From NCBI GenBank assembly GCA_946479515.1, contig CAMLGF010000006.1:36011-100010 (forward strand): 64,000 nt of DNA, written 5' to 3'. Numbering within the stretch: position 1 is the first letter of the stretch; each line of letters starts with the position of its first letter. The position numbers and the translations under genes were made by a program. Below are positions 1-8,046 of this stretch, piece after piece. The stretch is from an uncultured Pseudomonadota bacterium (GTDB lineage Bacteria; Pseudomonadota; Gammaproteobacteria; Steroidobacterales; Steroidobacteraceae). Below the pieces are notes generated by a model, which was not told the origin of the DNA, searched no databases, and saw only the letters and a list, made by a program, of their open reading frames with translations.

Positions 1-219
1 CGAGACCCAGGCCGGGATCACCTGCAGTTCCGCGGGCAGAGCTTCGCGCCCGGTCAGCACCGCGGGCACCACGCCGAAGGCGTAGGCCATATGCGTGGCG
101 CCGGTTTCGGACTGGAGCAGGTGCTGGAACACGTATGCCAGCACGCAGGCGACCATGATGCCGACGGTGACGTACGGCCGCGTCGCGGACGGATTGTCGT
201 CGTGCAGCGGGATGACCAT
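1..219 (-). CDS. Rhomboid-family intramembrane serine protease, N-terminal fragment
   Basis: The reverse complement reads in frame from an ATG at 219 to the window edge (73 codons). It begins MVIPLHDDNPSATRPYVT and continues into a hydrophobic helix (IMVACVLAYVFQHLL). This opening, a short basic/acidic leader before the first membrane helix, is characteristic of bacterial rhomboid proteases, which cleave transmembrane substrates inside the inner membrane. The catalytic Ser and His lie further on and are outside the window, so activity cannot be judged. It is the most 3'-truncated gene here and the first of a run of minus-strand genes. Family call rests on the N-terminus only. Confidence 0.72.
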   Translation of the reverse strand, partial: MVIPLHDDNPSATRPYVTVGIMVACVLAYVFQHLLQSETGATHMAYAFGVVPAVLTGREALPAELQVIPAWVS

Positions 220-275
220 TCAGCGCCTCGCGCGGCCGCGCGCGCGGCACCGGTAGTTAGCCGCGTGAGCCGCGG

Positions 276-1505
276 TCAATGCGTCGCGGGCTTGGCGGAG
301 GCCGCGGGCACGGCCGCCGCCTCCGCCGACTCCACCGACGGCTCGCGGTCGGAGACCAGTTCCTGGAACGTGGCCTCGTCGACCGGCAGGTCCGAGATGC
401 CGTCCCAGGTGGCGCCGGGCGCCACCTTGTTCTGAACCACAGTGGCGCTGGCCACGATCGCGTCGAGCTGGTCCGGCCCGCCGGTGACCGACACCGGGAT
501 GCCGCGCGGCTCCTGCGAGAGCTTCGCCACCGCCTCCCAGTCGATCTTCTCCTTGCGCGCGGCCAGCTCCTTGCGGATGCGCTCCGCCACGGCCTTGTTC
601 AGCAGCTTCGCCTGCGCCTTCTTCCAGTCGCGCGGATCGTCCTCGAGCACGTCGAAGGCCTGGATGTGCAGGGCGCCTTCATGCCAGCCGAACACGTACG
701 GCTGGTTCACCACGCGGACCGGCGTGCCGATCGACGCCATCGCGAAGAGCTGGGCGATGTCCTCGGGATACAGGCGTATGCAGCCGTGGCTGGAACGCAG
801 CCCCACGCCGGCCGGCTTGTTGGTGCCGTGGATCATGTAGCTGGGCCAGCCCAGGTAGAAGGCGAAGCGGCCGAGCGGATTGTCCGGTCCCGGGCCGATG
901 ACCCTGTCGAGCTTCTCGCCTCGCTCCTCCAGGTGCTCCTTGATGATGGAGGCGGTCGGGCGCCAGGTGGGATCCTTCTGCCGGCGAACGATCTTGGTGG
1001 CGCCCTCCGGGGTCTTCCAACCAACCTTGCCGATGCCGATGGGATACGTGTGCACCACCTGCGGCTCACCCTTCTTGACCTTGGGGTAGAAGAAAAGACG
1101 CATGGCCGCCGCGTTGATCACGATGCCCTCGCGCGGGGCGTTCGGCAGGATGAATTGCGAGGGAATCACGATCTCGCGGCCCTCGCCCGGAAGCCAGGGA
1201 TCGACACCCGGGTTGGCGCGCACGATTTCCTCGTAGCCCACATTGAAGCGGCGCGCGATGTCGGTGAGCGTGTCTTCCTTGCTGGCCCGGGTCTTCTGCA
1301 CCACGCCGACGATGTCGGTCTTGTCGTCGATGACGAAACGGTGGGTGGCGACGGGCTCGGGCAGCGCAGGGACGACGGGCGCTTCCTCGGCTTTCTTCTT
1401 GCCCCAGCCCGGGCCTTGGTTGAACAGGGAGCAGCCCGACAGCGCGACCACGCACGCTCCGAGTGCCGAGACGAGCAGTGCCTTCGTCAGTGTGGGAGTC
1501 TTCAT
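276..1505 (-). CDS. L,D-transpeptidase (YkuD) lipoprotein with LysM domain
   Basis: A 409-residue exported peptidoglycan cross-linking enzyme. The chosen ATG at 1505 gives a lipoprotein signal peptide with lipobox LSGC (Cys25); the open frame continues 73 codons upstream, but that part is Arg-rich and looks non-coding. A LysM-like module at about residues 72-115 (DTLTDIARRFNVGYEEIVRANPG is its core region) should bind glycan. The YkuD catalytic domain at about 127-275 shows HGT (226-228) and SHGCIRLYPEDI with the nucleophile Cys242. The Ala/Glu-rich C-terminal 100 residues have no recognisable domain. Family knowledge: these enzymes form 3-3 cross-links or attach lipoproteins to meso-DAP; which reaction applies here is not visible. 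Confidence 0.92.
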   Translation of the reverse strand: MKTPTLTKALLVSALGACVVALSGCSLFNQGPGWGKKKAEEAPVVPALPEPVATHRFVIDDKTDIVGVVQKTRASKEDTLTDIARRFNVGYEEIVRANPGVDPWLPGEGREIVIPSQFILPNAPREGIVINAAAMRLFFYPKVKKGEPQVVHTYPIGIGKVGWKTPEGATKIVRRQKDPTWRPTASIIKEHLEERGEKLDRVIGPGPDNPLGRFAFYLGWPSYMIHGTNKPAGVGLRSSHGCIRLYPEDIAQLFAMASIGTPVRVVNQPYVFGWHEGALHIQAFDVLEDDPRDWKKAQAKLLNKAVAERIRKELAARKEKIDWEAVAKLSQEPRGIPVSVTGGPDQLDAIVASATVVQNKVAPGATWDGISDLPVDEATFQELVSDREPSVESAEAAAVPAASAKPATH

Positions 1506-1561
1506 GGGCAGAGTATGACACCGCATTGCAGGCCCCGGCTGTCGGCGTTCCGCTACAGGAT

Positions 1562-2053
1562 TCACAGCAGCGACGGCTGATTCGGCAGTTCGTCGCGCTC
1601 GGTGGCGCGCGCCGGGAAATGCCGCTCTAACAAGGCGCCCGCCGCGGCCACGCCGCAGACTGCGCCCTCCTGGAACCGTCCGGCGCGAAAGCGCTCTTCC
1701 ATCACGCGGCACACGGATTCCCAATCGGTGCGCGGGATGCGGGCGGCGGCGGCGCGATCGGCCACGATCTCCACGTCCCGGTCGGCCATCAATACATAGA
1801 TGAGTACGCCCGCGTTGAGTTCAGTGTCCCAGACCCGCAGGGCGGCGAAGAGCTCGAGCGCCCGGTCACGGGCCGGCCGGCCGCGCGCCACGTCGTGCAG
1901 GTCGAGCGCGGTCTCGACCAGGAAGCGGATCTCGCCCGCGGTGCGTTTTTCCGCCGCGGCGATGGCCGCCTCGATGGCGCGCAGGGTTTGCACGGGGAAG
2001 CGCCGCGCGGTGCCCATCTGGGTCGCGACCAGGTGCCGGAGGGCGCGCTTCAT
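1562..2053 (-). CDS. Short TPM-domain protein
   Basis: 163 residues, without signal peptide or membrane helix. It matches the short TPM-domain proteins that follow YgcG-type genes: an amphipathic N-terminus with AIEAAIAAAEKRTAGEIRF, then a core LNAGVLIYVLMADRDVEIVAD typical of the TPM fold. It lies 4 bp behind the longer TPM gene and is therefore the last gene of a lemA-TPM-TPM operon. TPM domains are linked to envelope and photosystem maintenance and some have phosphatase activity, but no biochemical role can be assigned from this sequence. The stop lies 56 bp before the start of the L,D-transpeptidase gene. Confidence 0.8.
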   Translation of the reverse strand: MKRALRHLVATQMGTARRFPVQTLRAIEAAIAAAEKRTAGEIRFLVETALDLHDVARGRPARDRALELFAALRVWDTELNAGVLIYVLMADRDVEIVADRAAAARIPRTDWESVCRVMEERFRAGRFQEGAVCGVAAAGALLERHFPARATERDELPNQPSLL

Positions 2054-2057
2054 CTAA

Positions 2058-2939
2058 CTACCACCGGCCGGAGGCGCCACCGCCACCGCCCCTCCCTCCC
2101 AGCCCGCCGCCGAAGCCACCGCCGAGACCGCCGCCGCCCCGCCAGCCGCGTCCGCCCAGGCGCCCGACCTCGCGGAACACGTGACCGCCGCCCCATCCCC
2201 GGCTGCGAAACCCGCCCACCAGACCGATGACCAGCGAGATCACGCCGATCGTCAGTCCCATGGCCACGCTGCCCAGCGCCCACCAGCCGAACGCGAAGCC
2301 GGCCATGCCGAGCGCGCCCGCCGTGAGTGCCCGCCCGATCATCGGGCCGAGGAATGTGGCGAAGACGAATGCCAGCACCAGCAGGCCACCCCAGGGCAAA
2401 CGCGGCGCCTCGCGCTGGTTCCATGACCTGTCCGGTGGCGGCAGCGGCTCGCCGTCGATCACCTTCAGCATCTGGTCGAGGCCGGCATTCACGCCACCGA
2501 AGTAGTCGCCCTGTTTGAACAGGGGCGCGATGGTGTCATTGAGGATGCGGCTGGCAGTGACGTCGGTGAGCACGCCCTCGAGCCCATACTGCACTTCGAT
2601 GCGCATGGCGTGGTCGTTCTTGGCGATGATAAGGATGGCGCCGTCATCCACTCCAGCGCGTCCGATCTTCCAGGCTTCGGCGAGACGGACTCCGAACTGC
2701 GCGATGTCCTCCGGTTCCGTGGAGGGCAGGATGAGCAGCGCCACCTGCGCTCCCTTACGCTTCTGGAACGCGGTCAGCTTCTCGTCGAGGCTCGCCTGCT
2801 GTTCGGCGGTCAGTGTGCCGGTGAGATCCTGCACCAGCGACTCGAACGGCGGCAGCGCCAGCTGGCCCCACGCTGCCGGCGACGCGGCCCCCAGCAGCAA
2901 CAACAGCGTCAGCAGCGCGGCCCTCACGTGCGGCTTCAA
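2058..2939 (-). CDS. YgcG-type TPM-domain membrane protein with Gly-rich tail
   Basis: 293 residues: a cleavable-looking signal peptide (1-26), a periplasmic TPM domain (about 30-155, containing LVQDLTGTLTAEQQ and GVDDGAILIIAKND), two or three hydrophobic segments (about 174-245) and a C-terminal tail dominated by glycine (about 250-290). The start deserves attention: the first codon of the frame is TTG at 2939-2937, and it overlaps the TGA stop of lemA as TTGA, which suggests translational coupling. No in-frame ATG precedes the signal peptide. LemA and TPM proteins are paired in many bacteria and are thought to work at the envelope; the function is unresolved. Confidence 0.85.
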   Translation of the reverse strand: MKPHVRAALLTLLLLLGAASPAAWGQLALPPFESLVQDLTGTLTAEQQASLDEKLTAFQKRKGAQVALLILPSTEPEDIAQFGVRLAEAWKIGRAGVDDGAILIIAKNDHAMRIEVQYGLEGVLTDVTASRILNDTIAPLFKQGDYFGGVNAGLDQMLKVIDGEPLPPPDRSWNQREAPRLPWGGLLVLAFVFATFLGPMIGRALTAGALGMAGFAFGWWALGSVAMGLTIGVISLVIGLVGGFRSRGWGGGHVFREVGRLGGRGWRGGGGLGGGFGGGLGGRGGGGGASGRW

Positions 2940-3586
2940 TTCCCCGCTGGCGGGGACGTCGACTCGACGGGCGCCGACTGCTGGGCCGGTGTGGACGTGT
3001 CGAACCGCACCTGCGGCGGCTGCGAGATCTGCGCTTCGTTCTCGACCGAGAAGTTCGGCTTGACCTCGAAGTCGAACATGCCCGCGGTCATGTTGGTCGG
3101 GAACGAGCGCACGGTCACGTTGTAGGTTTTCACCGCCTCGATGTATCGGTTGCGGGCCACCGTGATGCGGTTCTCCGTGCCTTCCAGCTGCGCCTGCAAA
3201 TCGCGGAAGTTCTGATTGGATTTCAGATCCGGATAGCGCTCGACCACCACCATGAGATTCTTGAGCGCGCTGGTGAGCTCGCCCTGCGCCGCCTGGAATT
3301 TCGCGAAGCTCTCGGCATTGTTGAGCAGCTCGGGCGTGATCTGCACCGAGCCGACCTTGGATCTCGCCTCGGTCACCTCGACCAGCACCCGCTCCTCCTG
3401 GCTGGCATAGCCCTTCACCGTCGCCACCAGGTTGGGTATGAGATCGGCGCGCCGCTGATACTGGTTCACGACCTCGGACCAGGCGGCTTTCACCGCCTCA
3501 TCCTGTTCCTGCAGGCGGTTGTATCCGCAGCCCGCCAGGTTGAGGCAGGCCATCATCACCGTCACGCCGACCAACCACTTGCGCAT
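2936..3586 (-). CDS. lemA: LemA family lipoprotein
   Basis: 216 residues from the ATG at 3586. The lipobox LAGC places the modified Cys at residue 20, after a hydrophobic signal. The body is the LemA helical domain with the family motifs GYNRLQEQDEAVKAAWSEV and QRRADLIPNLVATVKGYA, and the long central coiled region. The frame is open for 64 codons upstream, but that stretch overlaps the peptidase gene and lacks the signal peptide. The stop overlaps the TTG start of the downstream TPM gene. The C-terminal 25 residues are Pro/Ser/Gln-rich and probably disordered. LemA proteins are membrane-anchored with a presumed periplasmic helical bundle of unknown molecular function. Confidence 0.93.
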   Translation of the reverse strand: MRKWLVGVTVMMACLNLAGCGYNRLQEQDEAVKAAWSEVVNQYQRRADLIPNLVATVKGYASQEERVLVEVTEARSKVGSVQITPELLNNAESFAKFQAAQGELTSALKNLMVVVERYPDLKSNQNFRDLQAQLEGTENRITVARNRYIEAVKTYNVTVRSFPTNMTAGMFDFEVKPNFSVENEAQISQPPQVRFDTSTPAQQSAPVESTSPPAGN

Positions 3587-3597
3587 GGGAAGCTCCT

Positions 3598-5679
3598 TTA
3601 CCAGATCTTCACGCGTTCGGCGGGCGGGCGATACATCTTGTTGCCCGGTTGCACGTCGAAAGCGCTGTAAAAGGCGTCGATGTTGCTGGACGGACCATTG
3701 GCGCGGAATTCGCTCGGGCTGTGCGGATCCGTCACCAGGCGCTTGAGCAATTCCTCGTCGCGATACTTGCGGCGCCACACCTGCGCCCAGCCGAGGAAGA
3801 ATCGCTGGTCGCCCGTGAAGCCGTCGATGACCGGCGCTTCCTGGCCATTCAGAGCGATCTTGTAGGCCTTGTAGGCCACGGCCATGCCCGAAAGATCGCC
3901 GATGTTCTCACCCAGCGTGAGCTCGCCATTGATGTGACGGTTGTCGAGCACGGTGTAGCCCGCGTACTGTTTGACGAGCTCCGCCGCGCGCTGCTTGAAC
4001 TTGGCGCCGTCCTCGGCCGTCCACCAGTCGCGCAGATTTCCGTCGCCATCGTATTGGCGCCCGGAGTCGTCGAACCCGTGGCTGATCTCGTGGCCGATGA
4101 CCGAACCGATGCCGCCGTAGTTCACGGCCGGATCCACTTCCGGGTCGAAGAACGGCCAGCGCAGGATGGCGGCCGGGAACGTGATCTCGTTGGTCGTGGG
4201 GTTGTAGTAGGCGTTCACGGTCTGCGGGGTCATCAGCCACTCGCCCTTGTCCACGGGACCGCCGGTGCGCGCCACCAGGCGCTGGTGCTGGAATTCCGCC
4301 GCACGCAGCAGATTGCCCACCAGGTCGTCCCGCTTGATGACCAGCGCGCTGTAGTCCCGCCATTTGTCGGGGTAGCCGATCTTCACAGTGATCTTCGCCA
4401 GCTTCTTCTTGGCCTCCGCCCGCGTGGCCGGGCTCATCCAGTCCAGCGAATCGATCGAGGAGTCGAAGGCCTTGAGCAGGTTGCCCACGAGCTGCAGCAT
4501 GCGCTGCTTGGCCTCGGCGCCGAAATGCGATTCGACGAACATCTTGCCGACCAGTTCGCCCATGTTGTTGTCCATGGCGTCGACGGCCCGGCGCCAGCGC
4601 GGACGCGGCTCCGGCACGCCGTTCAAGGTCTTCTCGTGGAAGTTGAACTCCAGGTCGGCAAATTGCGCCGACAGTGCCGGCGCGTAGTCGTCGAGCAGCT
4701 GGAATTTGAAGTAGGCGCGCCAGTCGGCGATCGGCACGGTCTTCACCAGCTGGGCCATGCCCTTGATGAAGGACGGCTGGTTGACGTCGAGCTTGTGCAC
4801 CGGCGCGCCCATGCCCGCGAAGAACGCCAGCCAGTCGAAGCCCGGCGCGAGTCTCTGATACTCGGGGAGCGTCATGGGGTTGTAGGTCTTCACCGGATCG
4901 CGGTTCTGGACCTTGGTCCACTGGTAGTTCGCGATGCGCGTCTCGAGCGCCGCGATGCGCGCCGCCGCCGATTTCGCATTGCGCTCGCCGGCGCGCGCGA
5001 GCATGTCTTCGACGTATTGCGCGAAGGCCGCGCGGAATTTCGCGTATTTCTCGTCCGGCGAAAGGTAGTAGTCGCGGTCGGGCATGGTGAGGCCGTTCTG
5101 GAACAGCGAGCCGATGTACACCGTGGAGTTCTTGCTGTCCGGCGCGGAGAACCAGGCGAAAGGCTGCGCCACGCCGATTCGCTGGCTGTAGCCGATGTAG
5201 CGCGCCACGTCGCTCGGCGTCTTGATCGCATCGATCTGTGCGATCTCCGCGGCCAGCGGCGTCAGCCCCAGGCTCTCCACGCGCTGCGTGTCCATGAACG
5301 CGAGATAGAAATCGCCGACCTTCTGCGCGTCCGAACCCTCCACTTTGTCGGGCTGTTCGGAGGCCGCGACGATGAGCTGCTTCACTTCCTCCTGAGCCTG
5401 GTCGTCGAGGATGGTGAAGGAGCCGTAGTTCGACCGGTCGGCCGGGATCGGTGTGTTGGCGAGCCAGGCGCCGCCTGCGAACTTGTAGAGGTCATCCTGC
5501 GGCTTGACGCTGCGATCGAACCCCTGGAGATCGAGGCCGGACTTCAACACGGGCGCGGGCGGCACGACCGGCGCGGGCGGCGCGGGCGGCGCGGGCGGAG
5601 TTTTGGACACCGGCGAGGCGCAGGCACCGAGAGCGGCCGACAGTGCGGCGGCCGAGAACATGGTGACAAAGCGGTTCAT
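3598..5679 (-). CDS. M13 family (neprilysin/PepO-like) zinc metallopeptidase, lipoprotein
   Basis: 693 residues, the usual M13 length. The ATG at 5679 gives a signal peptide ending in LGAC (Cys20), then a Pro/Ala-rich linker made of repeated PPA units (about 24-45) and the M13_N domain (SVKPQDDLYKFAGGAWL, about 57). The catalytic domain carries GHEISHGFDDSGRQYDGDG (HEISH at 530-534) and the third zinc ligand in GENIGDLSG (Glu591). The protein ends in KIW, close to the usual C-terminal CxxW but lacking the Cys. Family role: endopeptidase or oligopeptidase acting on short peptides, here probably in the periplasm. The stop lies 11 bp before lemA, so lemA and the TPM genes may be co-transcribed with it. 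Confidence 0.95.
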   Translation of the reverse strand: MNRFVTMFSAAALSAALGACASPVSKTPPAPPAPPAPVVPPAPVLKSGLDLQGFDRSVKPQDDLYKFAGGAWLANTPIPADRSNYGSFTILDDQAQEEVKQLIVAASEQPDKVEGSDAQKVGDFYLAFMDTQRVESLGLTPLAAEIAQIDAIKTPSDVARYIGYSQRIGVAQPFAWFSAPDSKNSTVYIGSLFQNGLTMPDRDYYLSPDEKYAKFRAAFAQYVEDMLARAGERNAKSAAARIAALETRIANYQWTKVQNRDPVKTYNPMTLPEYQRLAPGFDWLAFFAGMGAPVHKLDVNQPSFIKGMAQLVKTVPIADWRAYFKFQLLDDYAPALSAQFADLEFNFHEKTLNGVPEPRPRWRRAVDAMDNNMGELVGKMFVESHFGAEAKQRMLQLVGNLLKAFDSSIDSLDWMSPATRAEAKKKLAKITVKIGYPDKWRDYSALVIKRDDLVGNLLRAAEFQHQRLVARTGGPVDKGEWLMTPQTVNAYYNPTTNEITFPAAILRWPFFDPEVDPAVNYGGIGSVIGHEISHGFDDSGRQYDGDGNLRDWWTAEDGAKFKQRAAELVKQYAGYTVLDNRHINGELTLGENIGDLSGMAVAYKAYKIALNGQEAPVIDGFTGDQRFFLGWAQVWRRKYRDEELLKRLVTDPHSPSEFRANGPSSNIDAFYSAFDVQPGNKMYRPPAERVKIW

Positions 5680-5716
5680 CGAAGGACCCCGGGATAATTC
5701 TGATGGTCCGGAGTAT

Positions 5717-5742
5717 AAAAAAAGCCCCAAGCTTTGGGGGCT
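5717..5742 (-). terminator. Rho-independent terminator on the minus strand
   Basis: On the minus strand AGCCCCCAA pairs with TTGGGGCT (one bulged base) around a three-base loop and is followed by a run of seven T (A-run 5717-5723 on the plus strand). It lies downstream of the 64-residue protein gene (stop at 5812) and 38 bp upstream of the M13 peptidase start, so it should insulate the two. Confidence 0.75.
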
Positions 5743-5811
5743 CGGGGCTTGAGAAGGCGGACTTTCGATGAAGGGAAAGAAGTCCGCTAGGGGATTCGCC
5801 ATTCCTTACAA

Positions 5812-6006
5812 TCAGTGCAGCCTCGCGACCTGCAGAATCTTGATGTCCTCGGCGTCGATTTCGAAGTTCGCGGCCAGCAGGCGGCGCAGTTCCTTCGAAT
5901 CGCGGCGTTCACCGAGGGGGTGCGTCAATTCGATGACCCCGCTCCATTCGCTCGAGTGCGCGGGCTCGGCGCTCGTGACAAAGTGCGTGTAGTAGCGGGC
6001 TGCCAT
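5812..6006 (-). CDS. Small acidic protein of unknown function (64 aa)
   Basis: The ATG at 6006 gives MAARYYTHFVTSAEPAHSSEWSG and a compact 64-residue protein with no signal peptide, Cys or membrane segment. Support for a real gene: a terminator lies just past its stop, it is divergent from greB, and the composition looks like a folded domain (Trp, aromatic and mixed charged residues) rather than the Arg/Ala/Pro-rich reading typical of shadow frames here. The 29-codon upstream extension looks non-coding. I do not recognise the family. Confidence 0.6.
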   Translation of the reverse strand: MAARYYTHFVTSAEPAHSSEWSGVIELTHPLGERRDSKELRRLLAANFEIDAEDIKILQVARLH

Positions 6007-6103
6007 GGGTTGACAGCGTAGGCGCGCGGCCGCCGGGCAGCCGTGAACCGCTGCACAGAACCTCGGCCGCCACGCAGACCCTGACTGAGACACTCATCAC
6101 AAG

Positions 6104-6637
6104 ATGAGTACAGATGGTTACAGAGACGTGAGTCGTTATCGCAGCCCAGAGAAACCCGGATCGCAGTTCATCACGGCCGCCGGCGCCGCGCGGCTCAAAC
6201 AGGAGCTGGATGAGCTCTGGAAAGTGGAACGGCCGCGCGTGACACAGGCGGTTTCCGAGGCCGCCGCCCAGGGCGACCGGTCGGAGAATGCCGAGTACAC
6301 GTACGGCAAGCGCCGGCTGCGCGACATCGACCGGCGCGTGCGCTTCCTGCGCAAGCGCCTCGACGGCATGACCGTGGTCGACAAACCACCCTCCGACCCC
6401 GGCCGCGTGTATTTCGGCGCCTGGGTCACGCTCGAAGACGGGAACGGAACCCAATCGCGGCATCGTATCGTCGGGCCGGACGAATTCGACATGGCGCCCG
6501 GTTACATCAGCATGGATGCGCCGCTCGCGCGGGCGCTGATGCGTAAGGCGCTCGATGACGAGGTGAAGGTCGAACTGCCCGGCGGCACGAAGTCCGTGGT
6601 GATCGTCGATATCCGTTACGAAACCGCCGGAGATTGA
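6104..6637 (+). CDS. greB: Transcription elongation factor GreB
   Basis: 177 residues from the ATG at 6104. The GreA/GreB N-terminal coiled coil (about 25-95) includes GDRSENAEYTYGKRRLRDIDRRVRFLRKRL, in which the acidic tip and the basic patch of GreB are visible; the FKBP-like C-terminal domain contains RIVGPDEFD and SMDAPLARALMRKALDDEV. GreB rescues backtracked RNA polymerase by stimulating cleavage of the nascent RNA 3' end. Most GreB proteins begin MSRYR or MSRWR, so a GTG at 6128 (VSRYRSPEKPG) is a good alternative start. It is divergent from the small 64-aa gene and convergent with the desaturase gene (11 bp apart). Confidence 0.95.
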   Translation: MSTDGYRDVSRYRSPEKPGSQFITAAGAARLKQELDELWKVERPRVTQAVSEAAAQGDRSENAEYTYGKRRLRDIDRRVRFLRKRLDGMTVVDKPPSDPGRVYFGAWVTLEDGNGTQSRHRIVGPDEFDMAPGYISMDAPLARALMRKALDDEVKVELPGGTKSVVIVDIRYETAGD

Positions 6638-6647
6638 GCCACGACGT

Positions 6648-7622
6648 TCATGCGGAGGCCGCCCGCGTGGGGCAGAAGCGGCAGCGCGTCCCGGCTTCCG
6701 GCGGCGGGAGTGCGCGCAGTTCGGGGCGCGGCGCGAGATGCTCCGGCAGCCTCAGGCGGCCGACGAGACCCGCGCGCTCGAGAGCCCGCAGCGCCCACCA
6801 GCCTGGATCCCATTCACCCGGATTCAATCCGAGCCTGGCCGAGCCGGGAAAAGCATGGTGATTGTTGTGCCAGCACTCGCCCATGGTGAGCAGCGACGTC
6901 CAGCGGACATTGCGGCCCTGCACGGCCGCACCATCGACGACGTGATGCATGCCGCCGTGATTGTGCGCGAGGAACCCGATGATCCAGTGACCGAACACGC
7001 CCGTGGTGACGCGGGCGCACACGCCCCAGAAGACGAATCCCCAACCGCCCCAGGCGAAGAACAGCAAAGCCCACGGCAGATGCTGCAGCATCCACGTCTT
7101 CTCGAGAAATCGATAGAACGGATCAGCGGCGATGCGAGCCTCGAGCCTGAGCTCGGGTTCGCGTGCGAGGCGCAGCTCGCAGCACAGCTGCCACCAGGCG
7201 TCGCGCCAGACGCTGCGTCCGTGGCGCAGGTAATCGTGACAGACGGGCAGCCGCTGCGCGTAGTCCCGCAGTTCGTGCTGCTTCACGAGGCCGAGCGGGC
7301 CGGCGAGGCCGACCTGCACGCCGAGGTATACGAGCAGGTATTCCAGCCAGCGCGGGCAATCGAAACTGTCGTGGATGAGCTTGCGATGGCTGCCGAGCGA
7401 GTGGCCGAACAGCAGGACGGTCGCCGTACTCGCGACGTACAGCGCCAGCGCTCCGGTGCTGAACGTGAGGGCCCCGCCCACGACCGCCGTGCCGGCCATG
7501 CCGAGAAACCACGCGCCCCTGGACCCGGAGAAGTGCACCCGCCCCTCGCAAACCTCCGCCGCATCACGATGGCGAATGCGGTGACGCGCGAGACTGCCTG
7601 GCAATTCGCGCATGTCGCTCAT
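6648..7622 (-). CDS. Membrane fatty acid (acyl-CoA) desaturase
   Basis: 324 residues from the ATG at 7622, with a second ATG at 7613. It is a hydrophobic protein with the three histidine boxes of di-iron membrane desaturases: GHSLGSHRKLIH, HNHGGMHH and GECWHNNHHAFP. The last box is typical of delta-9 acyl-CoA or acyl-lipid desaturases, so the likely reaction is insertion of a double bond into membrane acyl chains using O2 and an electron donor. The first box (HSLGSH) is shifted from the common HRxxxH spacing. The start lies 4 bp past the stop of the ArsR-type regulator, so the two form an operon and the regulator may control membrane unsaturation. The C-terminus is Pro/Arg-rich. Confidence 0.88.
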   Translation of the reverse strand: MSDMRELPGSLARHRIRHRDAAEVCEGRVHFSGSRGAWFLGMAGTAVVGGALTFSTGALALYVASTATVLLFGHSLGSHRKLIHDSFDCPRWLEYLLVYLGVQVGLAGPLGLVKQHELRDYAQRLPVCHDYLRHGRSVWRDAWWQLCCELRLAREPELRLEARIAADPFYRFLEKTWMLQHLPWALLFFAWGGWGFVFWGVCARVTTGVFGHWIIGFLAHNHGGMHHVVDGAAVQGRNVRWTSLLTMGECWHNNHHAFPGSARLGLNPGEWDPGWWALRALERAGLVGRLRLPEHLAPRPELRALPPPEAGTRCRFCPTRAASA

Positions 7623-7626
7623 GGGA

Positions 7627-7962
7627 TCAGGCTTTGGCCTTGCGGCGCTTGTCCAGCGCACGGGCCAGCGCGCGCGACTCGCGCTTGAGCGGGCCGGCCA
7701 CCGGGCAGACCTCGAAGGCGAAGCCCGTGAGCGTATTGACGAGATTGTCGGGCACCAGCTCGTAGAGCACGCGCTGCCCTTCGCGCTGACTGCGCACCAG
7801 ACCGGCGTTCTCGAGTACCGAGAGGTGGCGGGAGATCGCCGGCGTGCTCATCTGGAAGCGCGCGGCGAGATCGGTGGTGGTCAGCGCAGCCTTTGACAGA
7901 TAGGCGAGGATCTCGCGGCGGGGGCGCGAGGCCAGGGCGTCGAATATGCGGTCCAGTGACAT
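7627..7962 (-). CDS. ArsR-family transcriptional regulator
   Basis: 111 residues with a winged helix-turn-helix from about 5 to 85: SRPRREILAYLSKAALTTTDLAARF, then STPAISRHLSVLENAGLVRSQ (recognition helix) and a wing QREGQRVLYELV. No paired Cys of the metal-sensing ELCV type is present; the only Cys lies in FEVCPVAGP outside the helix-turn-helix, so metal sensing is unlikely. It heads an operon with the desaturase and is divergent from the DUF4166 gene over an AT-rich palindromic spacer, the natural site for autoregulation. Confidence 0.92.
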   Translation of the reverse strand: MSLDRIFDALASRPRREILAYLSKAALTTTDLAARFQMSTPAISRHLSVLENAGLVRSQREGQRVLYELVPDNLVNTLTGFAFEVCPVAGPLKRESRALARALDKRRKAKA

Positions 7963-8007
7963 TTGCTACAATATTAGCTAATTTGTTAATTAAGCAATAA
8001 GTAACTT
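7963..8007. promoter_or_regulatory. AT-rich divergent promoter/operator region
   Basis: This 45-bp spacer is conspicuously AT-rich within GC-rich surroundings. It holds two perfect palindromes, ATTAGCTAAT (7973-7982) and TTAATTAA (7986-7993), centred about 12 bp apart. Such pairs are typical operators for ArsR-family dimers. Its position between the regulator and the DUF4166 gene suggests that both directions are controlled from here. Operator assignment is inference. Confidence 0.5.
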
Positions 8008-8046
8008 ATGCGCCCCGCTGGCGTCAAGCTTCGTGAGACTACCGCC

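Noticed and set aside
5540..5610. GC-rich repeat near the start of the M13 peptidase
   Set aside because: It encodes the Pro/Ala linker (PPA repeats) after the lipobox and is a coding low-complexity segment, not a mobile or regulatory repeat.
3649..5697. 682-codon open frame antisense to the M13 peptidase
   Set aside because: Composition is characteristic of an antisense shadow and the peptidase frame has the full catalytic motif set.
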